The position numbers were made by a program, and so were the translations under genes. From Bacteroidia bacterium (GTDB lineage Bacteria; Bacteroidota; Bacteroidia; J057), in the NCBI GenBank assembly GCA_033391075.1, contig JAWPMV010000001.1, positions 1,302,001 to 1,366,000 of the forward strand: a DNA stretch of 64,000 nucleotides. Reading direction: 5' to 3'. Positions 27,971-36,397 of the stretch are shown here, piece after piece. The notes under the pieces were generated by a model. That model worked only from the letters and a program-made list of their open reading frames with translations. It did no database searches and was not told where the DNA came from. How positions within the stretch are numbered: the stretch's first letter is position 1; every line of letters starts with the position of its first letter.

Positions 27971-30427
27971 GTGAACACGATCGTAGAAGTCATACTCCCC
28001 CTTCCGGTAAAATCCAATTTTCATTACAAAGTTCCTGAAATCTTACGCGATCAGGCGAGCCCTGGAAAGCGGGTTTTGGTCAGTTTTGGTAAAAGGAAAA
28101 TCTATACCGGACTCATCAGAAAAGTAGAAGAACTCTCGGCAGAAGAAGAAGGGACAAAGCTCAAATATCTGGAAGAAATACTTGATCCGGAGCCTTCATT
28201 CAAAGAAGCTCAATTAGCGCTTTTTGACTGGATTGCCTATTACTATTCCTGCACAGCAGGCGAAGTTTTTAAAGCTGCCCTTCCCCTTGGACTCAAGCCT
28301 GAAAGTGCACTTAAAGTTGAAATGGCGCCCGGACTGAACTGGACGGATTTTCAGTTAAATGATAAGGAGTTTCTCCTGATGGAAGCCCTTGACATACAGC
28401 CTGTACTCAATTTTAAGGAAGTATCCGAAATCTGGTCTGTTGCCAATCCCAATCCTCGTTTGAAAACCATGGAAGCCCGTGGCCTGATCAAGGTTTTTCA
28501 GGAGGTAGAAGATACCTATAAACCCAAATACAAAAGCTATTTGCGTTTGGCGGATGCCTACACAGAAGAACATAAAATGCATGAAGCCCTGGATTCTATA
28601 ACTCGATCAGAATCTCAGGAAAATCTGCTGATGCGCATTATTGCTGCTTATCACAAAGGAAATCTGGTTCCCAAAACGGATATCCAGAAAGAATTGGAGA
28701 TCGGTTCTCATGTTGCCACTGCTTTGATAAAGAAAGGCTTTGTGTTGGAAGAAAAGGTGCTGGTCGATAGGCTGGAACTTTATGGATATTCTCCCAAACC
28801 TTCTGATATCGTCCTGAATCCGGATCAGAATCGTGCCCTGGGAGAAATCAAAGGCTATCTCGAGGAAACGCCCTTGAAACCCGTACTGCTGCATGGAGTT
28901 ACCGGAAGTGGGAAAACGCATATTTATATTGAGTTGATCAAAGAAGCCCTGGAAGAGGGGAAACAGGTGCTTTACCTCTTGCCAGAGATTACCCTGACCA
29001 AGCAGATTATTGACCGATTGAAAAGTGAGTTTGGAGAAAATGTAGGGGTGTACCATAGCCGCTTCAATGATCATGAACGCGTAGAGATCTGGCAGAAAGT
29101 AAGGAAACGGGAATACCAATTGGTGATTGGGGTGAGATCTGCGATTTTTCTGCCTTTTCAGGATTTAGGACTGATAGTAGTGGATGAAGAACATGATACT
29201 TCTTTCAAACAATATGAACCGGCCCCCCGATATAATGCCCGGGATGTTTCTGTTTATTATGCCTTTGCGAATAAATGCCCGGTTATTCTGGGCTCGGCAA
29301 CTCCTGCATTTGAAAGTTATCACAATGCGCTAGAGGGGAAATATCATTTGGTAGAATTGAAAAAACGCGCAGTCGCCCGTTTTATGCCCGAAATCGAAAT
29401 TGTGGATATGCGGGTGCAAAGAAAAAAGAAACTTACCAATGGAATCTTTTCCTCTGTTTTAGAAAGAATGATTGGGGAAACCCTGGCCAGAGATGAGCAA
29501 GTGATCCTCTTTCAGAATCGTCGTGGGTATTCTCCTTATCTGGTCTGTGAAACCTGTGGGCATGTGCCCCAGTGCATCAATTGCGATATCAGCATGACCT
29601 TTCATAAGGAACGCAAGCATCTGCGTTGCCACTATTGTGGGCATACTGACCTCAATACCCAAAAATGTGAGAACTGCGGGAACTACACCCTCAAAAGAGC
29701 GGGGATCGGTACCGAAAAAATCAAGGAATCCGTGGAGGAGGTGTTTCCCAATCATGTAGTGGAACGCATGGACCTGGATACAACACGGACGAAGACGGGC
29801 TATCGCAACCTGATCAATAAATTTGAAAATCGGCAAATCGATATTCTGGTTGGAACACAGATGGTGTCGAAGGGGCTCGATTTTGACAATGTGACCCTGG
29901 TGGGAGTGATCCTTGCAGACAATCTATTGACCTTTCCGGACTTTCGGGCATATGAGCATGCCTACCAATTGTTGACACAAGTGAGTGGGCGAGCTGGAAG
30001 GAGTACTAAAAAAGGGCATGTGATCGTACAGAGTTTTATGCCAGATAATCTGGTCTTGGGAGCGATAGAAAATGAGTATGAGAAATTTTACAATCAGGAA
30101 ATCATTGGTCGCCAACAAATGGGCTATCCGCCTTTCTCTCGCATTATACGGATAGAGATTCGCCACAAGGATATGCGATTTGTAGAAAGGGAAAGTTTGA
30201 GATTGCACGGATTGCTTAAACCCTTTTTTGGCGTGAATCTTCTTGGTCCTGACTTTGCCCTGGTACCCAGAGTCAGAAATACCTACCGTATGCAGTTCAT
30301 GATCAAGGTGTCTAAAAAACTGGGGACTAAACAATTGAGAGATATCTTATTCAAGACCATAGATACCTATTACCAAATGGCGCCAGCCAAGAGTCTACGA
30401 ATCATTGTGGATGTTGATCCAGCTTAA
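27971..30427 (+). CDS. priA: primosomal protein N' (PriA helicase)
   Basis: PriA is the 3'-to-5' DNA helicase that recognises stalled or collapsed forks and loads the primosome for replication restart in the cytoplasm. The N-terminus IVEVILPLPVKSNFHYKVPE is the typical DNA-binding domain start. I choose GTG 27971 because the family begins just before this motif; TTG 27923 is in frame and would add 16 residues. No ATG is available. Motifs in order are Walker A GVTGSGKTH (about residues 309-317), DEEH (405-408), and the zinc-binding insert with eight Cys between CETCGHVPQCINC and CHYCGHTDLNTQKCENCG. These are followed by GTQMVSKGLDFDNV and QVSGRAGRS (helicase motifs V and VI). At about 818 residues the length is normal for the Bacteroidota form. 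It converges with the hydrolase gene, 2 bp apart at the stops. Confidence 0.96.
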   Translation: MNTIVEVILPLPVKSNFHYKVPEILRDQASPGKRVLVSFGKRKIYTGLIRKVEELSAEEEGTKLKYLEEILDPEPSFKEAQLALFDWIAYYYSCTAGEVFKAALPLGLKPESALKVEMAPGLNWTDFQLNDKEFLLMEALDIQPVLNFKEVSEIWSVANPNPRLKTMEARGLIKVFQEVEDTYKPKYKSYLRLADAYTEEHKMHEALDSITRSESQENLLMRIIAAYHKGNLVPKTDIQKELEIGSHVATALIKKGFVLEEKVLVDRLELYGYSPKPSDIVLNPDQNRALGEIKGYLEETPLKPVLLHGVTGSGKTHIYIELIKEALEEGKQVLYLLPEITLTKQIIDRLKSEFGENVGVYHSRFNDHERVEIWQKVRKREYQLVIGVRSAIFLPFQDLGLIVVDEEHDTSFKQYEPAPRYNARDVSVYYAFANKCPVILGSATPAFESYHNALEGKYHLVELKKRAVARFMPEIEIVDMRVQRKKKLTNGIFSSVLERMIGETLARDEQVILFQNRRGYSPYLVCETCGHVPQCINCDISMTFHKERKHLRCHYCGHTDLNTQKCENCGNYTLKRAGIGTEKIKESVEEVFPNHVVERMDLDTTRTKTGYRNLINKFENRQIDILVGTQMVSKGLDFDNVTLVGVILADNLLTFPDFRAYEHAYQLLTQVSGRAGRSTKKGHVIVQSFMPDNLVLGAIENEYEKFYNQEIIGRQQMGYPPFSRIIRIEIRHKDMRFVERESLRLHGLLKPFFGVNLLGPDFALVPRVRNTYRMQFMIKVSKKLGTKQLRDILFKTIDTYYQMAPAKSLRIIVDVDPA

Positions 30428-30429
30428 CC

Positions 30430-31287
30430 TTATATACTTTTGAGAAATCCGATAAGCGCCTGGTTGAAGGCTGCAGGATCATCCAGACTGGGAATATGGC
30501 CTGTATTGGGAATTAGTTGGTGAGCGTTGGGATAATTATCTCCCATGAGTTCAAGCATATCTTGTATAGCTTTTTTCCCATTTCTGCCTTCTGTCATGAA
30601 ATCAAATTCTCCCTCAATCAGGAGAATGGGAAGAGTTGATTCCCGAATGGCTTCCGTATAATCGACAGAATCTACCAGAGATTTAAAGTTCTTGAGCATT
30701 TTAAAATCACTACCGTAAAAGATTTCGTCCCTGACAAAAGAAATCGTTTGCTCATTAGCAGAAACAAATTTGGCAGCTATATTAGCCAACTGCTTTTGTT
30801 TCATCATCCGGGAAGTCAATCCATTTACTTTGGAGTTGATTTTGTTCAGTTCTTTAAGAGAACCATTGCTTACGGGCGCACTAATGCTGGTAAGACTCAG
30901 CAGGGTATCAGGATCTTGCTTGAGAATTTCATATCCCAGGATAGCACCTAGTCCATGCCCCACTAAATGAAAACGCTGAACTTCCAGGTTCCAGGTGATC
31001 TCAATTACATCCTGAACCAGGGAAGATAAGCTATATGCATCGGCATTGCCTGATTTGGGCTTGTCCGACAAACCATGACCGCGTAAAGAAATAGCTACAA
31101 CCAGATAATCTTCTGCCAGTGCATCAATGTTGGGTAGGAATACCCGACAATCCATGCCCAAATTGTGAAGCATGACAATAGCATCTCCATCCTGATTACC
31201 TTTTATCCGGTATTCATAGTTTACTCCTTGTGATCCCAGGAAGTAATGACTTTTGGCATTGCTCAGTTGTCGTATCAGTGGCTTCAT
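30430..31287 (-). CDS. alpha/beta-hydrolase fold protein with Gly at the nucleophile position
   Basis: The 285-residue protein has the alpha/beta-hydrolase fold pattern: oxyanion region MLHNLGMDCRVF, SLRGHGLSDKP, the nucleophile elbow, then acid Asp229 in IEGEFDF and His264 in PNTGHIPSLDD. The elbow reads VGHGLGA, so residue 112, normally the Ser nucleophile in G-x-S-x-G, is Gly (codon GGA). The protein should therefore not act as a classical esterase or peptidase. It may be a ligand-binding or scaffold relative, or may use another mechanism. There is no signal peptide, so it is cytoplasmic. It is a single gene, tail to tail with priA, with a 526-bp gap upstream. The rest of the sequence is intact, which argues against simple decay. 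Confidence 0.85.
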   Translation of the reverse strand: MKPLIRQLSNAKSHYFLGSQGVNYEYRIKGNQDGDAIVMLHNLGMDCRVFLPNIDALAEDYLVVAISLRGHGLSDKPKSGNADAYSLSSLVQDVIEITWNLEVQRFHLVGHGLGAILGYEILKQDPDTLLSLTSISAPVSNGSLKELNKINSKVNGLTSRMMKQKQLANIAAKFVSANEQTISFVRDEIFYGSDFKMLKNFKSLVDSVDYTEAIRESTLPILLIEGEFDFMTEGRNGKKAIQDMLELMGDNYPNAHQLIPNTGHIPSLDDPAAFNQALIGFLKSI

Positions 31288-31813
31288 CTATAGCTTTATT
31301 TTTCCCACGCTAATATGTCAAAAACTTTTCAGTGGACAAATCCATTTCCTTGAGAAACATATACACCTCTTGCTCAGAAACAGTATATAAGTTTCTGCAA
31401 GCCTCTATTTCCATTCCATTTTTAGCCTGATTCTAAGGCTTGCAAATAATAATATGAAAAAATATCAAGGTAACTTTTAGAGTAGGTTTGGCCGCTATGG
31501 TAACGAAAAAAGCTAAAAAGAACATATAATAGTAGGAAAGGTGCTTTATCTGCTGCTTTTGCTACTTAAATGATCTTTTTGTTCACTTTTGAGGAATTTT
31601 TTAGGTGAAAAAAGCTGATTCTATAGGAATTGCTACAGTGTTTTGATCCCTTTGACCATAGAAAAGGAGTTTTTATAAAAAATAGGAAAATGACCGATGG
31701 AGTGTATATACGTCCCTATTATATGGCTGAAAGGCAAATAGTCCAAGGGAGCTTAGGGACACCTTTCTTCATATTTTGAACTATATTGCTGTACCTATCA
31801 AAATTAATAATCT
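31288..31813. other. 526-bp gap without a gene
   Basis: This AT-rich divergent gap separates the hydrolase and the small lipoprotein gene. A TAnnTTTG match (TAGGTTTG, 31483-31490) faces right but has no -33 box at the normal distance. No coding frame, RNA gene or repeat is recognised. Confidence 0.5.
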
Positions 31814-32251
31814 ATGAAACCCATTGTTCTACTTTTAGTCTGTATGTCCTTTTTTTCTTTCTTTTCCTGTAAATCTTCCTACCAACCTGATGTTTATAAA
31901 AAAGAGCAAATTCGCTTTGGCAGCGGGGGAGGTTTTACTGGTGCTGTAACAGAATACTGTCTGTTATCTTCCGGCCATCTTTTTTTGAAAGAACATGGAG
32001 ATACAACTTTCACCCAAATCAATAAGATCTCGAAAGGCGATGCAAAAGCGCTCTTTACGGAAGCCATTGAAAAGGACATCCCTACTTATAAGATGAAGGA
32101 GCCTTACAATATGTACAAATTCATCCACTACATGAATGAAGAAGGAAGCAATGAATTGGTTTGGGGAGTGGACGATACGAGCAAAAACGGCGGTGGAGAA
32201 ATCGCGGGTTTTCATATGAAGCTGATGCAGCTAATTAATCCTGCAGAATAA
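31814..32251 (+). CDS. small lipoprotein of unknown function
   Basis: This 145-residue protein has a type II signal peptide: the hydrophobic stretch VLLLVCMSFFSFFSC ends in a lipobox Cys19, so the mature protein is lipid-anchored. The remainder is a single small domain with GSGGGFTGAVTEYCLLSSGH and later ELVWGVDDTSKNGGGEIAGF. This layout recurs in small Bacteroidota lipoproteins, but I cannot name a function. It precedes the M4 protease gene on the same strand by 106 bp. That gap holds two palindromes, so the genes are probably separate transcription units. Confidence 0.8.
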   Translation: MKPIVLLLVCMSFFSFFSCKSSYQPDVYKKEQIRFGSGGGFTGAVTEYCLLSSGHLFLKEHGDTTFTQINKISKGDAKALFTEAIEKDIPTYKMKEPYNMYKFIHYMNEEGSNELVWGVDDTSKNGGGEIAGFHMKLMQLINPAE

Positions 32252-32301
32252 ACAAGGAAATTTCCTTGTCTAATGATAGTCTGCACTGATTTCAGTCAGA
32301 C
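32252..32301. terminator. palindrome and hairpin after the small lipoprotein gene
   Basis: ACAAGGAAATTTCCTTGT at 32252-32269 is a perfect 18-bp palindrome directly after the stop codon. A second inverted repeat follows: GTCTG at 32279 with CAGAC ending at 32301, flanking ACTGA/TCAGT around a TT loop. No strong U-run is seen, so this may be a tandem terminator or a protein-binding site. Confidence 0.4.
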
Positions 32302-32357
32302 GATTCCCTCCATGTTTATATAACAAACCTACATTTTACCAAACAAGCTCAAGACCT

Positions 32358-35300
32358 ATGAGAAAATTCTATGTCTTATTTCTGTTGAGTGGATTTCTGT
32401 TTTTGAATCATCTGCTCACTGCACAAACACATCCTTTTTCAAAAAAAATGAAAAGCCAGCAGGCAGAGGCTCCGATTGTACGTAGCCCTCAACGTCTGAA
32501 TGGACCCGCTATTCCGGTAAATATCGGTCGGTTTCCTCAACAATCTTATACCTATAAAAGTATTCCAGGTTCTCCGGGATTGAAAGTTGATAGAAGCTGG
32601 TTGAACAATCAAAGCAAAACTCAGGTTTTATCCTGGGGGGATCATGGATTGCCGATTCATATATATAGCAAGGTACAGGGAAGCCATGCCAAAGCGATTG
32701 CAGCTTCGGATCAGCTCTTGTTTCAACAAAGTATCGCTCACCTAAATAGTATTCAGGCGATTTTAGGTTTGAAGGATCCTTCCCGAGAACTACAATTAAA
32801 AGATATAGAAAGAGACAATCTGGGATTTGCTCATATAAAACTATCTCAGGTTTATCAGGGAATACCACTCTATGCCTCAGAAATGAGTCTGCATTATAGC
32901 CCCGATAATGAAATCATCATGACCGGGCGTTATCAACCTACTCCAAGCCTAACGGACATACATCCGAACCTGGATGTAGATGCTGCTATTCAGGTAGCGA
33001 TGAATGAACTTGCCAATGAAGTTCATGTGAGAGAATTGACAGAAGCTGAGCAGGAACTCCTGAACTATGTGGCTCCTCAAACTCAATTGGTGATTTATGA
33101 AACTTCAGGATTTCTACGCCAACAAAAGCTTGCCTGGCATTTGGTGATCCGTCCCAATCTCCTACATCGCTGGGAATACATAATAGATGCCAAAACGGGG
33201 GAAATCCTCAATGAGTTCGATCATACCTGTACCATTGGCCCGGTTAGCGGATCAGGTCAGGATTTGAATGGTCAGAATCAGACGCTCAGGTTGTATGAAT
33301 TTGGTACGAATCAATATACCATGATCAACAGCCAAACCTCTATGTATAAATTTCCCAATGATCCCAATCGTCAACCCAATGGAGGAGATGGAGTTATTGT
33401 TACACTTGACTGGCAAAACAATCGGGTCAATAACAATAATTTTGTGGAGGTTACTTCTAATAATATAAATAACTGGAGCAACGTAAGTGTATCTGCCCAT
33501 AATAATGCCGCTGTCGTTTACGAATACTTTGAAAATACTTTTGGCCGTCAGTCTTATGATGGACAGGGAGGAGATTTGATTTCATTTATTAATGTAGCAG
33601 ATGATGATGGAGGGGGTTTTGACAATGCTTTCTGGAATGGTGCTGCTATGTTTTATGGGAATGGACGTCAGGCCTTTTCTCCTTTGGCGGGCGCACTGGA
33701 TGTTGCTGCACATGAGATTGCACATGGGGTAGTCCAGGAAACGGCCAACCTGGTTTATCAGGATGAACCCGGAGCTTTGAATGAATCTTTTGCAGATGTA
33801 TTTGGGGTTTTGGTGGACAGGGATGATTTTGGATTGGGAGAAGATATTATTCCCAATACAAACATCTTCCCAACTGGTCTCCTGAGAGATGTAAGTAATC
33901 CTAATAATGGATTCCCCGCGGGCTCAAATCCTTTACAAACTAATGGCTATCAACCCGCCAATGTAAGTGAGCAATTCAGAGGTACGCAGGACAATGGAGG
34001 GGTACATATCAATAGTGGTATCCCTAATAAGGCCTTCCACAACTTTGCTACCTCAACCTCCAAAGCAATTGCGGAGCAGGTTTATTACCGGGCTTTGACT
34101 CAATACATGACACGTTCGTCCAAATTCATTGACTGTCGTATCGCTGTGATTCAGGCTGCTTCTGATTTACATGGAGCCAATTCTTCTCAGGTAACTGCCG
34201 CCAGAGCTGCCTTCGACGCAGTAGGTATAACAGATGGATCAGGGACCAATACCAATCCAACCGTTCCGGTCAATCCCGGTAATGAATCAATCGTCAGTTC
34301 TGATGTGAATGCGGGAGACCCCAATACTTTGTACGTATCAACTAGTACGGGTACCGATTTTATGCCTTTAAGCCAATCTACCCACAGAAAGAAAATCTCT
34401 GTAACGGATGATGGAAGCACAGGTTATTTTGCAGACAGTACGGGGAGCATCCACCAGATCAGCATGAATCCGAATAGTCCCAGCGACCAGATTTTATTTG
34501 CGAATCAGGGATGGCCGGCATTTGATAATGTGGCAGTATCTAAAGATGGGTCGAAATTGGCCATGTTGACAACCTTGGTAGATACGAGTATGTACATCGT
34601 TTCTTTTACCCGAAATGAATTCCTGATTTATAAACTCTTCAATCCTACCACTGCACAGGGAGTAAGTACGGGAGATGTTCTTTTTGCTGATGTGATTTCC
34701 TGGGATTTAAGTGGAGAAAATGTTCTATATGATGGATTCAATATCATTCGAAGCCCTAATAGCGCCGATATCGAATACTGGGATTTAGGCTTGATCAGGG
34801 TTTGGGACAACTCCACTGGAAATTTTGGAGACGGACAGGTATTTAAGCTCTTCTCAGGTTTACAGCCTGGAGAAAGTGTGGGGAATGCAGTTTTCTCTAA
34901 AAACTCTCCCAATGTGATAGCCTTCGATTTCTTTAATAATACTACAAATGAAAACCTGGTTATGGCCGCCAACATTGAGACAGGAGCTTTAGGGACTATT
35001 TTCCAAAATTCACAACTGGGCTATCCAACCTATTCTGTAAATGATGGACAATTGCTATTTGATACACCTGTTACTTCTCAAGGCCAAACTGTACCCGGTA
35101 TAGCAGTGATTGACCTGGCAGCTGATAAAATCAATCCTGCAGGTAATGCCGCATCGGCTCTGATAGCTCAGGGACGTTGGGCTGAGTGGTATGCAGACGG
35201 ACAACGTGATACCAATACAGGATTAGAAGAATATGTGGAGGAATCCAGCTTATCTTTATTCCCCAATCCGACTACAAACTTCCTGAGAGTGGAATATGAG

Positions 35301-35495
35301 CTGAAGGAAACTGCCGAAGTACAAATTGAGGTATTGGATATGCTTGGGAATAGAGTATCAAGTCAGAATGCAAATACCCGAGGAATAGGTATCAATACGG
35401 AAGAGATTTCTGTGGCTGATTTGCCTGCAGGAATTTATCTGCTTCAACTGCAGGTAGAGGACGGGAGCCAAACGCTGAAATTTGTGAAGCAGTAA
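32358..35495 (+). CDS. secreted M4 (thermolysin-like) metalloprotease with T9SS domain
   Basis: This 1,045-residue zinc endopeptidase has a signal peptide (MRKFYVLFLLSGFLFLNHLL) and an FTP/PepSY-type propeptide up to about residue 290. The catalytic domain carries HEIAH at 452-456 with Glu453 as the catalytic base, zinc-ligand Glu476 in NESFAD 20 residues after His456, and GGVHINSGIPNKAF holding the thermolysin-type catalytic His near 557. After the peptidase C-terminal domain there is a beta-propeller-like segment of about 300 residues (for example VSKDGSKLAMLTTLVDTS, TolB-like). A T9SS type A sorting domain follows with LFPNPTTNFLRVEYEL. The protein should be exported across both membranes by T9SS and processed outside. 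A propeller between peptidase and sorting domain is less usual than PKD or FN3 modules. Confidence 0.94.
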   Translation: MRKFYVLFLLSGFLFLNHLLTAQTHPFSKKMKSQQAEAPIVRSPQRLNGPAIPVNIGRFPQQSYTYKSIPGSPGLKVDRSWLNNQSKTQVLSWGDHGLPIHIYSKVQGSHAKAIAASDQLLFQQSIAHLNSIQAILGLKDPSRELQLKDIERDNLGFAHIKLSQVYQGIPLYASEMSLHYSPDNEIIMTGRYQPTPSLTDIHPNLDVDAAIQVAMNELANEVHVRELTEAEQELLNYVAPQTQLVIYETSGFLRQQKLAWHLVIRPNLLHRWEYIIDAKTGEILNEFDHTCTIGPVSGSGQDLNGQNQTLRLYEFGTNQYTMINSQTSMYKFPNDPNRQPNGGDGVIVTLDWQNNRVNNNNFVEVTSNNINNWSNVSVSAHNNAAVVYEYFENTFGRQSYDGQGGDLISFINVADDDGGGFDNAFWNGAAMFYGNGRQAFSPLAGALDVAAHEIAHGVVQETANLVYQDEPGALNESFADVFGVLVDRDDFGLGEDIIPNTNIFPTGLLRDVSNPNNGFPAGSNPLQTNGYQPANVSEQFRGTQDNGGVHINSGIPNKAFHNFATSTSKAIAEQVYYRALTQYMTRSSKFIDCRIAVIQAASDLHGANSSQVTAARAAFDAVGITDGSGTNTNPTVPVNPGNESIVSSDVNAGDPNTLYVSTSTGTDFMPLSQSTHRKKISVTDDGSTGYFADSTGSIHQISMNPNSPSDQILFANQGWPAFDNVAVSKDGSKLAMLTTLVDTSMYIVSFTRNEFLIYKLFNPTTAQGVSTGDVLFADVISWDLSGENVLYDGFNIIRSPNSADIEYWDLGLIRVWDNSTGNFGDGQVFKLFSGLQPGESVGNAVFSKNSPNVIAFDFFNNTTNENLVMAANIETGALGTIFQNSQLGYPTYSVNDGQLLFDTPVTSQGQTVPGIAVIDLAADKINPAGNAASALIAQGRWAEWYADGQRDTNTGLEEYVEESSLSLFPNPTTNFLRVEYELKETAEVQIEVLDMLGNRVSSQNANTRGIGINTEEISVADLPAGIYLLQLQVEDGSQTLKFVKQ

Positions 35496-35602
35496 TGAAA
35501 TGAAGAGCAAGGAAGAAGAAATTTCAAAGCCTAAGCTCTCATTATGGGAAACAGCAGTCTGAGTTAAATGGACTATTTCCTTCTTCCTTGTTTTTACTTC
35601 AT

Positions 35603-35632
35603 AAAAAAGGCCCTGATTCCAGGGCCTTTTTT
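35603..35632. terminator. bidirectional rho-independent terminator
   Basis: GGCCCTG (35609-35615) and CAGGGCC (35620-35626) form a GC-rich stem with an ATTC loop, flanked by six A before and six T after. It works in both directions, serving the M4 protease gene (+) and the cupin gene (-), whose stop codon overlaps its edge. Confidence 0.9.
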
Positions 35633-36386
35633 AATGATGGCTTTCTTTGCCGTATTTCTTTAAAGCAGTTTCTACCTCCAAAATGGGTACACGCATCTTT
35701 CCATTGCCCAGTTCTTCCTTTTCATACATATCCAGGTTGTAGATATCATATTGCTTCCCATTCAGATCCAGCATGATTACATCAAAGGTAAATGCCTGAT
35801 CAGTATTTGCTACAAACCAGTGGACATTGTCCCGTTCATCTGATATAGTAGAGCAATCGCCTCTTTTAATGTGTTGATCTGAACTGGGAGAAATGATCAT
35901 ATGATTTTCCTCTTGTCCATGATTGTTATAATTCCTCAGTTGCATTTCTCCCTTTAGAATCAAATGAGCAGAACTCATATTGGCATGTCCGTGAGGAATG
36001 ATGGCTCTCCCTTTTTTCATCCCAAAGATTTTTTTGGTAAAGGCCGTCCGGCTGGGAAGCCCTTCTAATTTGGGAAACTTGACATAGCGTGTCGCGACTC
36101 CAAGGTCGGGATATTCAAAACCCTTGATGAGTTCCTCAAATTTGATAAAACGCAATAATTCCTCCAGTTCAATCTTTTGGTAGAGGGCCTCTATCTTGTT
36201 CTGCCATTCTGAGGGACTAATTCCTGCTTTTCTCAGGTCCTTACAATAGCTTTCGAGGTCCAATGCCCAATGCTCGATAATGGGCTTTACCTGATAGCTA
36301 AAAGCCTCTGTAAGAAAGAGAGAATCGAATAGTGCATAGCTTGTTACACTTTTTATCAGATGTTGACTGAAGTCTCTCCGTTTCAT
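35631..36386 (-). CDS. cupin-domain protein, possible Tat substrate
   Basis: The 251-residue protein begins MKRRDFSQHLIKS, a twin-arginine-like start, followed by a weakly hydrophobic stretch (VTSYALFDSLFL). Export by the Tat route is possible but not certain. The middle is helical. A cupin beta-barrel follows: the first motif is in IPHGHANMSSAHLILKGEM (His, His and Glu as potential metal ligands) and the second in RDNVHWFVANTDQ. The exact substrate cannot be read from this. It is 11 bp downstream of the sodium:solute symporter gene and very likely in its operon, so it may act on or sense the imported compound. No cysteine-dioxygenase or germin-type fingerprint is complete. Confidence 0.75.
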   Translation of the reverse strand: MKRRDFSQHLIKSVTSYALFDSLFLTEAFSYQVKPIIEHWALDLESYCKDLRKAGISPSEWQNKIEALYQKIELEELLRFIKFEELIKGFEYPDLGVATRYVKFPKLEGLPSRTAFTKKIFGMKKGRAIIPHGHANMSSAHLILKGEMQLRNYNNHGQEENHMIISPSSDQHIKRGDCSTISDERDNVHWFVANTDQAFTFDVIMLDLNGKQYDIYNLDMYEKEELGNGKMRVPILEVETALKKYGKESHH

Positions 36387-36397
36387 GATCTATAAAT

